Source of the DNA: Brachionus plicatilis
Lineage: Eukaryota; Rotifera; Eurotatoria; Ploima; Brachionidae
Direction: 5' to 3'
DNA length: 64,000 bases
NCBI GenBank assembly: GCA_010279815.1
Contig: QEOQ01000256.1
Span: 95,914 to 159,913 of the forward strand
Both the position numbers and the translations under genes were made by a program. Shown in pieces: positions 46,600 through 56,615 of the stretch (position 1 is the stretch's first letter; each line of letters begins with the position of its first letter). The notes below the pieces were generated by a model that ran no database searches, was not told the origin of the DNA, and saw only the letters and a program-made list of their open reading frames with translations.

Positions 46600-47530
46600 T
46601 CGTTGATCTTGGAATTTTTACTGAATCATTGAGATAATATTGAAATCGCTATCCCATATTAATTTTTATCTGATCATATCTTAAATAAAATTATTGTCAA
46701 AATTACTAATAGATTTACATAGGATTATTTGGAACATGTTATAAATTGACAAATAGACTTTTTTTGTTAGAGGAAAGCTAAATTTTTTACATCTGGTTAT
46801 CGGTTCATTTAATCAAAGTTCTTGGCAATCTTCTTTTATCTTATCTTACAACTTCAAAAGAATAATTAAAAAATACTCATCTGTTTATGCAATGTTTTTT
46901 TGGAAGTCTGATAATTAACAATCCTGAAGTGCTTTTTTTTAATCCAATACAAACCATTAATTCAAAGATGAGGAGCTTTAACTCTACACAGATATAAACA
47001 ACTAAATAAATAACTTAATAACTAAAAAATAAAAAAATTTGAAAAAATCTTCTAAATTTTATTATTTTAAGAAATTTTGATGGAATTATTAAAAAATTTA
47101 AACCTTTTAATTTAATTGTGAGTATATTACTTTTTTTGAAATAAAAATTAAAAATTTTAAAGAAAATTTAGAGAAATTATAAAGAATTTAAAGTATATTA
47201 AACGAAAATAAATTATTCTTTATAATCTTTTTTTTAAAAATCGCTAGAAAATCTTCATATTGTCTTCAAGATTTTTCTGATTATGGGATTTGTTAAAGAA
47301 TCTCTAAAATTTTTTAAGAAATATATCAATAAAAAAAACACAATAAGTATTTTACAGAGAATTTAGGAAGAAAATAAATAATTTTTTATTCACATTAATG
47401 ATTTTTTTTTATCTCTAGAATATCTCTATTATTTCTTCAAAAAAGGCAAAATTTTAGAGATTTTATAAAGAATCTTTAAAGATCCTACAAAAAATCTCTG
47501 TTGAGTCTAAGTTGATTTATCCCATTTTGC
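46600..47530. other. AT-rich stretch with AAAGAATCT-type repeats
   Basis: No gene seen. 47150-47510 contains many AGAGATTTT / AAAGAATCTNTAAAG words in both orientations, also found at 51590-51735 and faintly at 60600. They bracket the LINE region and may be one MITE-like family. Confidence 0.45.
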
Positions 47531-47967
47531 ATTGAGGCTGTTGGATGATCAATGTAAATCGGAGTTAACCCCATTTTACGTCTCAAGACTTGATCAATTC
47601 GCAAGAATTCCTCAAAACGACTTAACCGAATGTTTTAAACAACTCCAAATCGAAATGAAAAAGCATCTACGAAAGGAACTGTCGTTTCAACTTCTTGCAC
47701 ACCACAGCCTCCAGGGCTCTTTTATGCTCAGATCGATTTCGAGTCTAAATTTGCTCTCCAAGGACATTTACGCTATTACGCAATTATCTCTCAACAATAA
47801 TGTCTCTGAAACTTATTTTCTTGTTGTCTACAAAAAAACTCAAAACACACACCCTATTGACGAGGACGACCTAAATGACATATAAACTGAAATAGAAGAT
47901 GTTGATTTAGATGTTAAACGTAGAAAAAACGAAATGAAATCGTTAATTGAAATGGTCAAAAGCCAAT

Positions 47968-48825
47968 CCTTTCTAATTGAAAACCTGTTAAACGAGAACA
48001 AAAAATTTGAAATCAGTTGTTGAAACAAGCAATCTTATTCTCAAACAAATCCAAACAATATTCAGCAATTTACCAAGTGACTTTCCAAACTTGCCACTAA
48101 TCAGTAGTCAGTCCACATCAGACAAAAATACTTCTCAGCAAGTATACCACTCATTTGCACATGCTATAAATTCAAATCCATCAAAAACAAACAACACTCC
48201 GCAGTGCAAAACTAAGATTATATTTATAATGTTTGAAATTTGAAATTTGAAATTAAGAACTGTACTTTGCACTCTTTAAATGATGACATTGCAAAAACAA
48301 AACAAAAACTGTTCTTAAGTTTTTGCTAAGCTTATTTAATCACGCATTGCAACTATGATTTATGAATTCTATTGTCAAACTAGTAACCAATAAAATCATA
48401 GTTGCATCATCTTTTATTTTACAATATAAATTCCTCTTATTCTTGTTAAATCTTAAGCCGAAAAATTATCTATAAATTTAGTTGAAAATTCTTATTTAAG
48501 GGAGCATTATATTGAGTTATGAAATTTAAAATAAACTATTTGAAACAAAACAAATCTTAATCTTTTATTTCAGTTCCTGAACACGCTACACCTTTCTAAT
48601 TGAAAACCTGTTAAACGAGAACAAAAAATTTGAAATGAGTTGTTGAAACAAGCAATCTTATTCTCAAACAAATCCAAACAATATTCAGCAATTTACCTAG
48701 TGACTTTCAAAACTTGCCACTAATCAGTAGTCAGTCCACATCAGACAAAAATACTTCTCAGCAAGTATACCACTCATTTGCACATGCTATAAATTCAAAT
48801 CCATCAAAAACAAACAACACTCCGC
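47968..48825. repeat. 235-bp direct duplication flanking a TG...CA insert
   Basis: 47968-48202 and 48591-48825 are two 235-bp copies of the same ORF1 segment, differing at only a few positions (for example CAG/GAG near the FEIS/FEMS site and CAAG/CTAG in the TTTACC word). They surround a 388-bp segment, 48203-48590, not found in the ORF1 reading frame. Confidence 0.85.
48205..48590 (+). mobile_element. TG...CA insert, possibly a solo LTR
   Basis: The insert begins TGCAAAACTAAG and ends GAACACGCTACA, the TG...CA form of LTRs. It contains TTTATTTTACAATATAAATTCC as a possible TATA-like region, AATAAAATC and several stem-forming pairs: AGTGCAAAA/TTTGCACT (48203-48270) and GCAACTATGATTT/AAAATCATAGTTGC (48343-48405). 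No short target duplication is seen; instead the 235-bp repeats flank it. It may instead be a filler segment in a tandem duplication. Confidence 0.4.
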
Positions 48826-49534
48826 GGTCACAGAAAAGGTCTGCACCACAAGATCTAGCATCGGAAACCAATTCCAATCAAAATCGAAACAAAACCAAAA
48901 AAAATTTATCATGTTCAGACCCCGGCTATAAACAACAGCTCAAACTCGGCTTTCCCAAACAGACCAAATACTCAGCCATTTAACCAAAAAAGTGATCCTT
49001 TGATTCATCGCTACCTGATAGCTCAACTAAACCCATAGAGAACAATCGAAAAAACCAATAGCAACAGGCCCACGAAAAAAAGCTAAAAAACCGTCAATCG
49101 AAAAATATGTAAAAACATCTGGTCAAGGTAATATAACCGGGTTAAAAATTTGTGAACGTACTGTAGAAATATACCTTGGACCTATCTCTAATGAAGAGTC
49201 GATAGAAAATGTGGAAAAAGCAGTTCGTTCAATTGTAGAATACTACAATTTCGAACAAATCACAACAACTCATGATTTATTTTAATCATATAAATTTTCC
49301 ATTAGTGTGTTTGATCTTGAAAAAATAAAAGACAAAAATATCTGGCCGAGAGGTCCTGTAATTAATCGTTACCATAAACCATTTGAACTACGTCAACGAA
49401 ACACGCAATCAACATCATTAAATGCCCAACCCTCCTCAAGTTGAACAAATGAAAAACCACAATCTTCATCTGAAGCAAATACGAGCAATACTCCAAATCA
49501 ATCCAACACAAATCAATAAACACGTAATTAATAT

Positions 49535-50004
49535 GCCTTTAAATTCTTTTTCTTTTTCTTTTCTTAATTGTTTCAATTTAAAATCAAATTAATCTTTTTT
49601 TGATCATTTAGTTAATATTTCGAATATTTGCTATTTGAATGAATTATGGACCAAAAAAATGAATTTCATTTTATAAAAGATTTAGTTTATCTAAGTTTAA
49701 TAAAAATACTCCACTCTATCAGTCGGATATGCCTGATTATTTTGGTAAATCTTCAGGGCGACCTTATGGTTGCCAATGATGGTTTCTTGACGATTGTGTT
49801 TTGATTGATAGTGAATTTTTTAATAGACATTCGAGCCATGTCCATTTAAAAATCAAGGGTCAAGAATTTGTAATTTTTGGGGTTTATATGCCCTATTATA
49901 ATAATAAGCATAAGGCTGATTTGATAGCTCTATATGAGTCTACTCTATCAATCTTAATAGCTGACAATTTTTTAGAGATAAAAATATTCCAATATTCATA
50001 ATAG
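49535..50004 (+). pseudogene. LINE ORF2 apurinic endonuclease fragment
   Basis: After ATGCCTTTAAATTC (49532) the frames read NISNICYLNELWT, then DYFGKSSGRPYGCQW, SSHVHLKIKGQEFVIFGVYMPYY and NNKHKADLIALYESTL. The pieces 'icyLNElW', 'GRPyGGq' and 'vfGVYMPyyn' form the N-terminal exonuclease-endonuclease-phosphatase fold of LINE ORF2, which nicks target DNA. Frameshifts at about 49690 and 49790 and stops make it inactive. It is interrupted at PIFIIG by the hAT element 50006-51157, and the frame YDTPSFQLSC resumes after it (51159 onward), so the hAT inserted into this gene. The RT domain that should follow is missing. Confidence 0.7.
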
Positions 50005-50005
50005 G

Positions 50006-51157
50006 CAGGGACGACCAAAAGTTGCTTTTTTTTCAAAGTTGCTAGAAAAGTTGCTCGGAAAGTAGCTAAAGTTGCTCAAAAGTTGCGAAAGTTGATAACA
50101 TAATTTTTTTTTTTTTCAAATAAATTGAAGTACGGTACAAATAAATTTCTTTTAATATTAAAAATTTTATATTAATATAGTAAATTAGGTTTGTTAATTA
50201 AAAATTCCATTCATATAAAACTAGGTTCAATTTTTGTGTTCTAAAAAATAGAAAAAATTCCAAAAAAAATTATTAATGAAACTATTTTGGGTATAAAAAA
50301 GCCATTCCTAATTCTAATTTAAAAATAAAAAAAATCAAGTTTCTGTTTCAATTTAACATTCTAATTGCAAAATGTCATCATCAAAATTCTCGCTTTGATC
50401 CATCTGTTCTTGAAAACCATGACTTTTGATATTATGATACAAAAAATCCGTTATAAAAATAGTTTTATCAGACATGTTTTGTCGATTATCCGACAAAATT
50501 ATTTTATATTAAGATAACGCTCTCTCCGAGTCAGCAGTTGATGATCGAATATGGAGAATCCAGCTTGAATATTCAAACATTTTCGAAAGTCTTGTTTTAT
50601 TTTGAATCCACCATTTTTTCTAAACTAAACCGTTCGGGATCAACATTTTCAAATTCGGAAATCAAGTTGATGTAAACGGGCCATTCACTTGCTATTCCGT
50701 TATATGTATTGAATGGAATTTTCTGTTACAAAAGATTTGAGCTAAAAAATTTTGTTTGTCTTAAGTCAAAAATTCTAGCTGCTTTGAAGTTCCATTCCTG
50801 GCTGAGAACCGTCGATGAAATATTTATTCAACTTTTCAAGCGCTTTTTTAAACAACTTTTTGGCAAGCTGATTTTCTTCTTCAGGAACGCAATTAACATT
50901 AGTATCCAGCTGTCTATTTAACCAAAAATACAAGTCATGTATTAAATTGTGTATTAAATGGTGATTGTGGACATAATAGGATTTAATTTATGATTTGACA
51001 ATCGGATTTTTGTTTTTTATGAAATTTGTTTAAATTTTATTGAATTAATTTAATAAAATAAATTATTTTAAAGTATGGGTTTTAGTCTTTTTTTTCTTTT
51101 TGCAACAAAAGTTGCCAAAGTTGCTAAAGTTGCTTAAGCAACTTTTGGTCGTCCCTG
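50006..51157. mobile_element. Decayed hAT transposon in the LINE endonuclease
   Basis: The inverted termini CAGGGACGACCAAAAGTTGC (50006) and GCAACTTTTGGTCGTCCCTG (to 51157) are perfect over 20 bp. Subterminally AAAGTTGC repeats several times on each side. The flanks do not show a clean 8-bp duplication (ATAATAGG / CTTATGAC), so the target was probably altered after insertion. It carries the transposase remnant 50361-50940 on the minus strand. Confidence 0.85.
50361..50945 (-). pseudogene. hAT transposase C-terminal half
   Basis: Minus-strand pieces in order: LIHDLYFWLNRQLDTN and NQLAKKLFKKALEKLNKYF, WNFKAARIFDLRQTKFF (the 'aailDPr.K' block), then WWIQNKT, STADSERALS, stop, YKIILSDNRQNMSDKT and FLYHNIKSHGF, stop at 50361-50363. 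TADSERALS with the following 'iltdnR..m' block is the hallmark of the hAT dimerization region. Two or more stops and shifts mean it cannot be active. The N-terminal catalytic part is deleted. Confidence 0.7.
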
Positions 51158-51375
51158 CTTATGACACACCTTCTTTCCAACTTTCTTGCCTTCTCGAGGA
51201 CCAAAAGGTTGATAGGACTGAGTCTAGACTCAGAATTTAAAATACATAAAAAAAAGTTTAATATGTAAAAACACACTCATTCCTTCACTCATTTATTTTT
51301 TTTATTTTATTTTTTTTTTAATTAATCTGAAGGGGCTTTAGCTCGTTACTGATATACAAATAAATAATTAATAAG
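51158..51375 (+). repeat. Remainder and 3' tail of the plus-strand LINE
   Basis: After the hAT, a short coding scrap (YDTPSFQLSC, then DQKVDRTESRL) gives way to A/T-rich sequence and the 3' end TCTGAAGGGGCTTTAGCTCGTTACTGATATACAAATAAATAA. A GGGGC...GCTC stem followed by an A-rich tail is the same kind of 3' end as the LINE at 52.2-52.3 kb. The RT-coding part is deleted between them. Confidence 0.6.
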
Positions 51376-52220
51376 AATTAGTATGTAAGGGTTTTTTATT
51401 TCTTAAATAGGAGATTTTTAAATTTTTTTCATTTATCGGCTTATATAAAACAAACATATAAAATAATAAAAAATAAATAATAGTAATATTAAATCATAAA
51501 AAAAAATAAGCGAGAGAATATTTTGATAAAAAACAAAACTTAAACCAAATCAAAAATATAGAATGAAGCAATTTTATAAATTATCTCCCCTCCAAAATAT
51601 CTCAAAATTTTCTTTAAAAATTTATTCACTCAAGATTTTTTAAAGAATCTGTAAAGAAACTATAAAAAATCTCTTTAAACGTTTTAACTGGTAGAACAGA
51701 TTTTTAAAGATTTTTTTAAGAATCTTTGAAAAATGTTTGACTGGGTATATATATTTTTGTGAACAAATCAATTATATCTATAAGCTTGATAGAAATTTTC
51801 TTGAACATTCGTCATTGAACCTTATTCATCAATTTCTTCCTCACTATTACTCTTTTTTTTTCCATAAACATTTCAAAAATGTGTTCAATTGGGACTCGTC
51901 TCAAAATATCAGTTTAGTTTAGACTTGATCTTTTTATGGTTATCAGAGTGGTATTATTGAAATGGGTATAAGGGTTTTGTTCCACGATTAATTTACTAGA
52001 AATGTATCCAAAAGCAAATTTTCATTCAGTTCCATCAATGCATTAAATCGAGAAGCCTACCTTGTAATACATCAATTTTTTTTAAATAAGACATATTCGT
52101 TTGATCAAGGATTGAATAAGACATATTCATAAATTCTTAAAGTCCAAAATCAAGACTTTACAGAGTGTCTCCGAAATCTTCTTCTTCTTTTATTTTTATT
52201 TATTTTATTTATTTATTTGT
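51376..52220. other. AT-rich stretch between the two LINEs
   Basis: No gene seen. 51590-51735 is rich in AAAGAATCT/AGATTTTTTAAAG words similar to 47150-47510. Confidence 0.5.
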
Positions 52221-52224
52221 TTTC

Positions 52225-52350
52225 TGTACCGAGCAAAAGCTCCTTCAGAATAAGTTAAAAAGTAAAATAAATAAAAAAAAAATAAAAATGAAATAAAATA
52301 AAATTAAAGTTGAAGAAATGAGATAAAAAAAAAGAATCAAAGTAAATAAG
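52225..52350 (-). repeat. 3' end of the minus-strand LINE
   Basis: On the minus strand TTCTGAAGGAGCTTTTGCTCGGTACAGAAAACAAATAAATAAATAAAATAAATAAAAATAAAAG: a GGAGC-TTTT-GCTC stem-loop and an (AAATA)n tail follow the RT coding region. This assigns orientation and 3' terminus of the element. Confidence 0.7.
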
Positions 52351-53338
52351 CTAAAAAAGTGAAAGTTTAAAAGACATAAATTGGAAAAGATTGTTACATG
52401 TGGCACATGTTTGAATAGTTAAAGTTTCAGGAAAATAAGAAGAAATAGTAAGGTAGCAATTACACAATGGATTTGGGTATTCAATATATCTTGATTCGAA
52501 ACCTTCTATGTATTCCTTAACCAGTCTTTCAACCAATGGAATAGAAAGACTCAGTCCTGTCCCAACATATCTCTCACTCAATTCAAAAAGCCGATTCGAG
52601 ACTGTTAGTGATTTTAGTTTATTAAAGGCCTCATGATGCATGATGTTGGAGGGAGTATCATTTTTTTACTTAAGAATAGACCTGACTGCTGTATTCTGAA
52701 TTGCTTGTAGTTTTTTGATATTATTTTCCGAAAATGAATTTAAGCAAGGAAAATAATAATCTAAAATTGATCCGACTAAGGATTTATATAAATTTCCTAG
52801 TGTGTTTTGATTGAGACCCCATTTTTTGTTTGACAGTATCTTAATAATATTTAGTCTTTTATTGCAGCGTTCTTTAATTTCGTCTAACAGTATATTAAAG
52901 TTTAACTTAGAATCAAATTTAATACCAAGATACTTGATTTCTTTTTGGCTCACTATTCTGTTTACATAAAATTTTTAAGTTTAGATTATCACTCTCTTTT
53001 TTGTACCTAGAAAAGACTACTGAACACGACTTTTCAACTGATATCTTCATTTTCCATTTAATAAGCCATAGTTCTAGTTCGTTGGTGTATTTATTAATCT
53101 TATGTTCTAGGTTCCCCTTTTTGTTATAGATGAAGAATGTAACGAGATCATCTGCGAAAAGCAGAGAGTATTCATTATTTGTTTTGTTACTTTTGGGGAT
53201 GTCATTAATATATATACTAAATAAAAGAGGACTAATTACTGAGCCTTGAGGAACACATGCAGTTATTTGATATTCTTCGCTCAGATGGTCATTCACATTT
53301 ACCTTAAATGTCATAGAGTCTAAAAAGGATCTAATCCA
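52351..53338 (-). pseudogene. Jockey-like LINE reverse transcriptase, C-terminal part
   Basis: Minus-strand reading from 53338: SFLDSMTFKVNVNDHLSEEY, ACVPQGSVISPLLFSIYIND (motif B), LLFADDLVTFF (the catalytic FADD box), a 'LELWLIKWKMKIS' block, then a frameshift near 52955 into SQKEIKYLGIKFDSKLNF (the 'YLGi.fd..l.f' block) and ILDYYFPCLNSFSENNIKKL, an in-frame stop at 52666-52668, and a C-terminal segment to 52351 with CNCYLTISSYF and CATCNNLF. Reverse transcriptases of this kind copy the LINE RNA at the nicked target. Its 5' half lies at 56616-56905, displaced by a Merlin transposon. A frameshift and a stop besides the insertion make it inactive. Confidence 0.85.
53331..53338. repeat. Left 8-bp target duplication of the Merlin element
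   Basis: CTAATCCA directly precedes the GGGTCTATTGC terminus; the identical octamer follows the right terminus at 56608-56615. Confidence 0.9.
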
Positions 53339-53564
53339 GGGTCTATTGCAATATGTAACCAGCTGGTCACTTAATATGAGACCATGGATTCCTACTTAAA
53401 TATGTGATCAGGACTGTTCACCTTTTAGGTGACCAGTAAATAAGTGACCAAAGATTTCAAAAAAAATTTATATTAAAAAGTTTATTAAAATATATGACCA
53501 AAAAAAATTAAACGTGACCAAGTGAAAAAATATGTGACCAGTTATTATGTTATGTGACCAAATA

Positions 53565-55051
53565 AAGAAACTAAAAAAAATTAGTGTTTTTTTGAAATTT
53601 GTAATTTTGAACCCTTTCCTATTTCGAAATAATTTCCACAATGTGGACATTCTTCCGGATTTTTTTTACCACTTAAATGCTTATTCACAGTTTGAAACGT
53701 TTTTTGGTTCATTTAATGAATTAATCTCGTATTGCAAGCTTTTATATTTGACACTTGATAAACTAATTGTTTCAAGTTTAATAGTTGTATGATATCGGCG
53801 TCTATATTTCTCTTCATCCAACGATCTAACATTGTTTCCTTCATGAATACTAATATTGACCTTTTCACTAGATTAGTCTTGAACAAAATTAGCTTCATTC
53901 TCGAATATTATATTACCGTCAACTTAATCAGCATCATTCTCAGAATCACCATCATAAACATTAGATACAGGATTATTAGTCATTATAGTTAATTGCTTAG
54001 TACTTGGTTCTGAAACAGAATCCTCAACATTGACAATATTTTCTGATGATACCTAGTCTAAATTGTCTTCGAATTCAAATTCTTTTATGTTTCCATAATC
54101 ACTTCCAGTCAATGAGCTTAAAATATCTGACTCGACATCATCTTGGCCTGAACTTATTAATCTATTTCTTCTGAACACATTTCTTCATCCTCAAGTAACT
54201 TTTCTAGATGACTAAAACTAAAAAAAAATTTAAAAGAGTTAAATTTACTTTGGAAAATAAATAATAAATTACTCATTTCCTGGCTTGTATAAACTAGCTA
54301 AAGCATTTAAAATTAATACATAACATAATACACGATTAGTACTGACTCCGTTATTAAAACGCCAAACATATTCATCTTAGTAAGATTGAACATAAACCCG
54401 TTTACATCCATTCATGTCTTTAAATTTCTGCTTGCAGGCTCGCCACAAGCTTTCTTTGCGGTTGGTGCAAGCACCACTCTCTGGATCGATAAAATTGATA
54501 CTATGATTAACCTTTTTATGAGAAAAATTTTTCATAGTTGATAACTTCGAATAGCTAGCCCAACTATCAGAATAAATAATTGATCCATTTGCACATTTGT
54601 CATAAATAATACAACATAGTGTACTAGCCTCTCTGTCATCAACTTTTTGCATGTAACACTTAGAATTTTTGTTTTCAATGCTACGCTCTACTAAACCAAA
54701 TACCCATATTGGGTCTCTTTTTAAATCCTTGCCTTTATTTAAATAGAATTTTTTAAAAAAATTTTGTTTGTTTCTTTAAATAAAATTATTATTACCTTTA
54801 TGATGTTTTACATTACAATACATGGATTCGTCGATTTCGACTATACGACCTATTCCACCTAAGGTGAGATTTTCTTTGTCAAGTTTTAGTGAACAAGCTT
54901 GTCTTAACTTGGAATATAGTGAAATTATCATTCCATCAGATAACTTTTGATTAAAATTCATTTCTATTACGGCTTTCACTTTGGCTACCGTTAGTTGGGC
55001 AGACCAACATTTGATAATGGCTAAGACTAGCTTAATTGGTTTACGAAATAA
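53565..55051 (-). pseudogene. Merlin (IS1595/ISXO2-like) transposase, probably inactive
   Basis: The reading starts inside the gap and emerges with KPIKLVLAIIKCWSAQLT and the LTLGGIGRIVEIDESMY block (catalytic Asp in VEIDE). A 63-bp GT-AG intron (54733-54795) is followed by KDLKRDPIWVFGLVERS, CIIYDKCANGSIIYSDSWASY (second Asp), NHSINFIDPESGACTNRKES and CKQKF. Then comes SY-stop-DEYVWRFNN, the third catalytic acid (Glu) with a stop at 54377-54379 just before it, and VLCYVLILNALASLYKPG. An acidic tail with several more stops ends near a CPHCG motif (53635-53650). The element moves by cut-and-paste through this DDE enzyme. The stops argue that this copy is dead. Confidence 0.8.
54733..54795 (-). 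other. 63-bp GT-AG intron in the Merlin transposase
   Basis: On the minus strand CATCATAAAG|GTAATAATAAT opens and TTTAAATAAAG|GCAAGG closes the intron. Joining gives HHKGKDLKRDP, continuous with the family's conserved block. The partial second copy at 56085-56130 repeats the 5' exon and donor. Confidence 0.75.
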
Positions 55052-55867
55052 NNNNNNNNNNNNNNNNNNNNNNNNNNNNNNNNNNNNNNNNNNNNNNNNN
55101 NNNNNNNNNNNNNNNNNNNNNNNNNNNNNNNNNNNNNNNNNNNNNNNNNNNNNNNNNNNNNNNNNNNNNNNNNNNNNNNNNNNNNNNNNNNNNNNNNNNN
55201 NNNNNNNNNNNNNNNNNNNNNNNNNNNNNNNNNNNNNNNNNNNNNNNNNNNNNNNNNNNNNNNNNNNNNNNNNNNNNNNNNNNNNNNNNNNNNNNNNNNN
55301 NNNNNNNNNNNNNNNNNNNNNNNNNNNNNNNNNNNNNNNNNNNNNNNNNNNNNNNNNNNNNNNNNNNNNNNNNNNNNNNNNNNNNNNNNNNNNNNNNNNN
55401 NNNNNNNNNNNNNNNNNNNNNNNNNNNNNNNNNNNNNNNNNNNNNNNNNNNNNNNNNNNNNNNNNNNNNNNNNNNNNNNNNNNNNNNNNNNNNNNNNNNN
55501 NNNNNNNNNNNNNNNNNNNNNNNNNNNNNNNNNNNNNNNNNNNNNNNNNNNNNNNNNNNNNNNNNNNNNNNNNNNNNNNNNNNNNNNNNNNNNNNNNNNN
55601 NNNNNNNNNNNNNNNNNNNNNNNNNNNNNNNNNNNNNNNNNNNNNNNNNNNNNNNNNNNNNNNNNNNNNNNNNNNNNNNNNNNNNNNNNNNNNNNNNNNN
55701 NNNNNNNNNNNNNNNNNNNNNNNNNNNNNNNNNNNNNNNNNNNNNNNNNNNNNNNNNNNNNNNNNNNNNNNNNNNNNNNNNNNNNNNNNNNNNNNNNNNN
55801 NNNNNNNNNNNNNNNNNNNNNNNNNNNNNNNNNNNNNNNNNNNNNNNNNNNNNNNNNNNNNNNNNNN
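55052..55867. other. Assembly gap (816 N)
   Basis: A run of 816 unknown bases. ORFs crossing it are not real evidence. Confidence 0.99.
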
Positions 55868-56275
55868 TAAATAAGTGACCAAAGATTTCAATAAAAATTA
55901 AAATTAAAAAGTTTATTAAAATATGTGACCAAGTGAAAAAATATGTGACCAGTTATTATGTTATGTGACCAAATATTAAATTATGTGACCAAATAAAGAA
56001 ACTAAAAAAAATTAGTGTTTTTTTGAAATATGTAATTTTAAACCCTTTCCCATTTCGAAATAAATTTCGAAATAAAATAAATTTTGTTTGTTTCTTTAAA
56101 TAAAATTATTATTACCTTTATGATGTTTTACTTTACAATACAAGGATTCGTCGATTTCGACTATACGACCTATTCTCCCTAAGGTGAGATTTTCTTTGTC
56201 AAGTTTTAGTGAACAAGCTTGTCTTAACTTGGAATATAGTGAAATTATCATTCCATCAGATAACTTTTGATTGAT
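55868..56275. repeat. Partial second copy of Merlin internal sequence
   Basis: 55868-56060 repeats 53439-53630 in direct orientation (TAAATAAGTGACCAAAGATTTCA ... CATTTCGAAATAA). At about 56075 it jumps to sequence equal to 54757-54953 (TTTTGTTTGTTTCTTTAAATAAAATTATTATTACC ... CATCAGATAACTTTTGATT), skipping about 1.1 kb. So right of the gap lies either a deleted second Merlin copy or a misjoined one. Confidence 0.8.
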
Positions 56276-56607
56276 AACTTTTGAAAATTAAAAAAGCGAA
56301 GCAAAATTTAGTCAACTTTTTCAATTTTAAATTTTATTATTGATTTTCGTATTGTTTAAAATAATTTAATAAAAATTTATTAGGTGACCAATAAAAAATT
56401 TAAGTGACCAAAAAATATTTTATGTGACCAATTAAAAATTTAAGTGACCAAAAACAAATTTATGTGACCATGTTTTTTTAATCTTTAATTTTTTTTGGTC
56501 ACTTATTTACTGGTCACTTAATAGGTGAACAGTCCTGATCACATAATTAAGTAGGAATCAATGGTCACATATTAAGTGACCAGCTGGTCACATATTGCAA
56601 TAGACCC

Positions 56608-56615
56608 CTAATCCA
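56608..56615. repeat. Right 8-bp target duplication of the Merlin element
   Basis: CTAATCCA follows the ...GCAATAGACCC terminus and equals 53331-53338. Confidence 0.9.

Larger units (their letters stand above)
47532..49520 (+). pseudogene. LINE ORF1 protein, broken
   Basis: The frame begins within AT-rich DNA with SELTPFYVSRLDQFARIPQN and runs to a stop at 47883-47885, continuing beyond it as a coiled-coil-like EDVDLDVKRRKNEMKSLI. A Ser/Thr/Asn-rich linker (SSQSTSDKNTSQQVYHSFA) is present twice because of the 235-bp duplication described separately. The C-terminal half (49080-49520) reads KKPSIEKYVKTSG, VEIYLGPISNEESIENVEKA, VEYYNFEQITTTHDLF, SVFDLEKIKDKNIW and INRYHKPFELR, the nucleic-acid-binding C-terminal part of jockey-like LINE ORF1 proteins. 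At least four stops or shifts are present. It directly precedes ORF2 endonuclease sequence, as in a LINE. Confidence 0.7.
53339..56607. mobile_element. Merlin-type DNA transposon with GTGACCA subterminal arrays
   Basis: The ends GGGTCTATTGCAATATGTRACCAGCTGGTCAC are inverted at 53339 and 56607 and stay homologous for about 115 bp (GATCAGGACTGTTCACC; GGTGACCAGTAAATAAGTGACCAAA). A perfect 8-bp duplication, CTAATCCA, flanks the element, and its transposase is of the IS1595/ISXO2 type that defines Merlin. GTGACCA (or complement) recurs at short intervals in both ends. It interrupts a LINE RT in the same gene frame. An 816-base gap (55052-55867) lies inside it, and the part right of the gap repeats left-end and transposase sequence, so the internal order is uncertain. 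Confidence 0.9.

Noticed and set aside
54981..55878. Long ORFs crossing the N run
   Set aside because: Length is produced by unknown bases; only the sense transposase frame beside the gap has real content.
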